64,000 nucleotides of DNA from contig CM052358.1 in NCBI GenBank assembly GCA_028551475.1, positions 18,750,853 to 18,814,852 of the forward strand, written 5' to 3'. This DNA comes from Casuarina equisetifolia (Eukaryota > Streptophyta > Magnoliopsida > Fagales > Casuarinaceae). Below are positions 61,161 to 64,000 of this stretch, piece after piece; the first letter of the stretch is position 1; each line of letters starts with the position of its first letter. The notes beneath the pieces were generated by a model that ran no database searches, was not told the origin of the DNA, and worked only from the letters and a program-made list of their open reading frames with translations. The translations under genes and the position numbers were made by a program.

Positions 61161-62330
61161 CTGGTCGGCAATGTGGACAAAGTTAGACAACCAAGCATGT
61201 CTGTTCTGAGACGACTCCACATCATCTTGTGCTGTGTTTACTGTCCGAGTCGTAAGAGACACGAATCATGCGTTTTTCCTGTAATTTTCAGAGCAGCTGC
61301 TGTAGCCTTGAGGTAAGCAGAACTCACATGGTTGTCTATGAACTGGGCAGTGATCTGCTCGAGTTTTTGGTTGTTTTATGAACACTGTGGGTTCACCTAA
61401 ACGTGAATTTAGTGTCATAAGTACCCCAAACATAGACAAATAATTAGTGTGCTGAATCGTGGCACACAAAGAAGCACAAAGAAGCTTAAAGAAAGGGAAA
61501 AAGGTTATCAATAAGTACTTAAAAAAATATTAAAACACTGCTCTACTGATACTGATGTTTGCGACTTACAAGTGCATCTTATTCAACGGGCCACAGACTC
61601 CTCTGTCATGTTAGTGCTCTACATTTTTAACAATTGTTTATTGAGCAACACGTGATTAACGAAGAATCTACTTTAAGCATGGTCAAAATGAAAATGAAGG
61701 AAATTTACCTAACCTGCCTTCGTACTTCGATGACGCAACCACTTACATCAAATCACCTCAAATATCGTGGATGCTGCAGGAGAGTACTTAGAGGTCACCA
61801 TGTAACTATAATCATAGACTTTTAATCATGTTGCATTCAGGAAATGGTACTTGATTGGCTAGGCACGGAATCAAGTATTTCATATCGTTGGATTCTTTCT
61901 ATTTAGTTAAATGCTTACTTAAGAACTGAAGGGATCTTCGAAACTAAAGTATGCCATCTCCCAGTGTCTATCCATGATTCTTACACATATGATCATATGC
62001 CATAACTGACTATCTTATTAATTATGGACATACAACTGAATAATGTTACCTTAAAATTGAGTGTACGCATTGTTGAAGTGGCAAGCATCGAGACAAACTT
62101 CACCCAAAAGTATTTCCAACATTCAAACGAAGACTGGAAGAATCAGTACACAACTATTTGTTGTAGATTTTTACTTGATTTGTCATTGCTGTTATTATAA
62201 ATAGTTTTGACTGTTTATGGACCTCCAAGTCAAAACTTCCGGGAAAAGTCATGAGAACATGCTTATGTCAATCACTTCCTAACCTCATCCACAATAGTTT
62301 TTATAATCCTTAACTTTCCCCTAACAACTG
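60111..62330. other. Intergenic with (TA)n microsatellite and palindrome
   Basis: A perfect 22-bp palindrome (CCTAATACTTT and its complement) lies at 61087-61108, and a (TA)n run at 61126-61157. Overlapping frames on both strands at 60782-61091 show no recognisable domain. No gene seen. Confidence 0.45.
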
Positions 62331-62892
62331 CATAAAGACGAATAAGAATTGTCTGGATTTCATTTTTAAATGACCATATGGGATCGACAGCAGTCCCATT
62401 ATGACTTATATGTGGCATGTTCGGTAGGAAACGTACTTAGGCAAACAACAAATGATGCATGATTTACTTGACACCCAGTATTTACGATTAATCAAGCTCT
62501 TTCGTGTACTCGAGAACAAGAAAAGGGAAGATAAAGAGATCAAGATCGTTTTGAATTCTAAGAATAGTCAATCCAATATATTTACTTTAATCTTTGTTAT
62601 TAATTTAGAATTCAATACATAAAGACGAACAAGAATTTTCTGGATTTCATTTTTAAATGACCACATGGGATCGACAGCAGTCCCATTATGACTTACATGT
62701 GGCATGTTCGGTACCTAACATGCTAGGGAAACAAAAAATAATGCATGATTTGACTTGACACCCGGTACTTACAATTCATCGGGCTCTTTCATCTACTTAA
62801 CAACCAAAAGAGGAAAGATAAAGAGATCAAGATTGTTTAGAATTCTAAGAATAGATTTACTTTAACCTTTGTTATTGATTTAGAATTCAATA
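62331..62892 (+). repeat. Tandem duplication, 287-bp period, two copies
   Basis: Copy one 62331-62617, copy two 62618-62892. Long matching stretches include CATAAAGACGAA, GGATTTCATTTTTAAATGAC, GGGATCGACAGCAGTCCCAT and AAGATAAAGAGATCAAGAT. They differ by scattered substitutions and small indels. Within each copy TGGGATCGACAGCAGTCCCA is an imperfect palindrome. No open frame. Confidence 0.9.
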
Positions 62893-63411
62893 TTGAGAGA
62901 ATTTTATCATATATGCAATCATTAACAGTTTCACTTATAATAGTGAACAATTATCATCTCAACAATGATAAACCACTAATATGATAAAGTCTGAACAACT
63001 GAAACTTAAAATAAATATTCAAATTTAAAAAACTGTACTTCCTAGAATATTTACAAATGACAGAATCTTAATCTAGGTACTTTAAAGTAACTAAACAGAA
63101 CATTACTGAATTACTAACACTTGGAAAATACAAGACAAATTACTATTTATGATATCAAAGCTAACTGCAAATTTTGTTGTAAATGAACCAAGACAATGCA
63201 AATCATAAACTCAGTTTAAACATTTTCCCCACTTATATATTTGAACAATAAAAAATCAAAAGAGGCTATGAAGATTTTGTAACACCACCACTATTTGGTA
63301 CATCGGTGGCAAAAACCTCTTCAAATCTCGCTGCAACCATTGTTAATGTCTTTCTGTGTACTCCAACAATGAACCACAATATAGCCGCTCAAAAGCAAGG
63401 AACGGATGATA

Positions 63412-63876
63412 TTACACATTCAACGTGTCAGATTGTTGCTGCTCCATAAAGTAAAAACGTTGAGACTTTCTAAGCTGTGAAACACGTTTACGATGGCTAC
63501 GGCCCTGTATGTGTTGTTCCCACTCATGTGAACCTCTAAGAACCCTATCCCCACAGGCCTACAAATGGAAAAAAAAAAATCATACGACATACCCATGTTA
63601 AAGTCAGCAACCACATCCAAAGAGCTACCAGATTTAACACAAGGAGAAAGATGACAATAAGGAATATGGCTGAATTAAGTGCAAACAAGAGGGACCAGAA
63701 AAAGTTTCTGACCTTGCATTTATATTGAGTCCACAAGTCCCTCTGGATTAATTTCTCACTCATCCTCTTTGAAGACTGCAAATCAGGACTTGTGCTACTA
63801 TTCTCATTGAGGAAAGATCTAATAATTTTTGCTGCAGGTTCGACCACTTGTGAAGCCCATAAATCCTCCGACTTGC
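63412..63876 (-). CDS. IPT2: tRNA dimethylallyltransferase (IPT2-type), last two exons only
   Basis: Plant tRNA isopentenyltransferases add a dimethylallyl group to A37 of tRNAs reading U-initial codons and are the source of cis-zeatin. Two exons are visible, 63713-63876 and 63412-63558, joined in phase. The first reads LWASQVVEPAAKIIRSFLNE and ends DLWTQYKCK. The second reads ACGDRVLRGSHEWEQHIQG, then RSHRKRVSQLRKSQ, and stops at 63412. Together they form the matrin-type C2H2 zinc finger (C-x2-C ... H-x-W-x2-H / H) that marks the eukaryotic tRNA-IPT C-terminus and matches AtIPT2 (AT2G27760). The transferase domain lies right of the window; 63877-64000 is intron. Identity is strong despite only about 103 codons being visible. 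Confidence 0.9.
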
Positions 63877-64000
63877 CTTAAATTTGAAAACATTTAATTT
63901 GCTTCAGAACATCCGGGCATGTTTATAAAAGATAAAACATTATCATACAGCAAAACAAACATGAAATACAGAGTACAGAAAGCATACGTGAAATGGATTC

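Noticed and set aside
1-64000. CRISPR arrays, operons, phage or bacterial-type systems
   Set aside because: None present: introns, plant families and LTR elements show eukaryotic nuclear DNA, and no regularly spaced short repeats were found.

Overview
This is a plant nuclear window, most likely from a eudicot. The sequence is AT-rich. Genes have GT-AG introns (one uses GC-AG) and are separated by kilobases of decayed retroelements. The protein families are typical land-plant ones: CBF/DREB1, wall-associated-kinase extracellular protein, DYW-type PPR, DUF868, A/B-barrel stress protein. Exon boundaries below were placed by reading splice sites together with family homology recalled from memory. 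No database search was possible.

Layout. 1-9.2 kb: a nucleobase-ascorbate transporter of the NAT12 type, minus strand, eight exons visible, running off the left edge. Its 5.2-kb intron 4 holds a dead copia element. 9.5-12.9 kb: no gene seen. 12.9-20.6 kb: at least three broken Ty1/copia elements in both orientations and a 0.4-kb diverged duplication. 20.8-21.0 kb: relic of an AGT2-like aminotransferase gene. 22.4-22.7 kb: a miniature LTR element (TRIM). 23.8-25.5 kb: a DYW-class PPR pseudogene. 28.2-32.5 kb: a nine-exon tandem phosphoglycerate-mutase-like gene (2-carboxy-D-arabinitol-1-phosphatase-like), plus strand. 33.3-35.6 kb: a small NFD6-like organellar protein gene, plus strand. 36-43 kb: a 160-bp tandem repeat, a nearly intact 352-bp TRIM and exon-like fragments. 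44.2-45.1 kb: an intronless DUF868 gene. 46-53 kb: a LINE fragment, a third TRIM and a perfect 21-bp hairpin. 53.1-54.1 kb: a WAK-type galacturonan-binding protein. 54.8-55.4 kb: an A/B-barrel stress protein. 59.2-60.0 kb: a CBF/DREB1 transcription factor. 63.4-64 kb: the last two exons of a tRNA isopentenyltransferase (IPT2 type). The last four genes are all on the minus strand.

The genes do not form a shared pathway, as expected for a plant nuclear region. The presence of NAT12, DUF868 and IPT2 homologues in one window resembles a segment of Arabidopsis chromosome 2 (AT2G27810, AT2G27770, AT2G27760 from memory), so the gene skeleton is probably ancestral and the spacers were filled by transposons. 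I found no convincing previously undescribed system. The most checkable unusual items are the 21-bp hairpin at 49.1 kb, three independent TRIM insertions, a DYW-PPR gene with a large internal deletion plus frameshifts, and a CBF protein with Asp instead of Glu at AP2 position 19.
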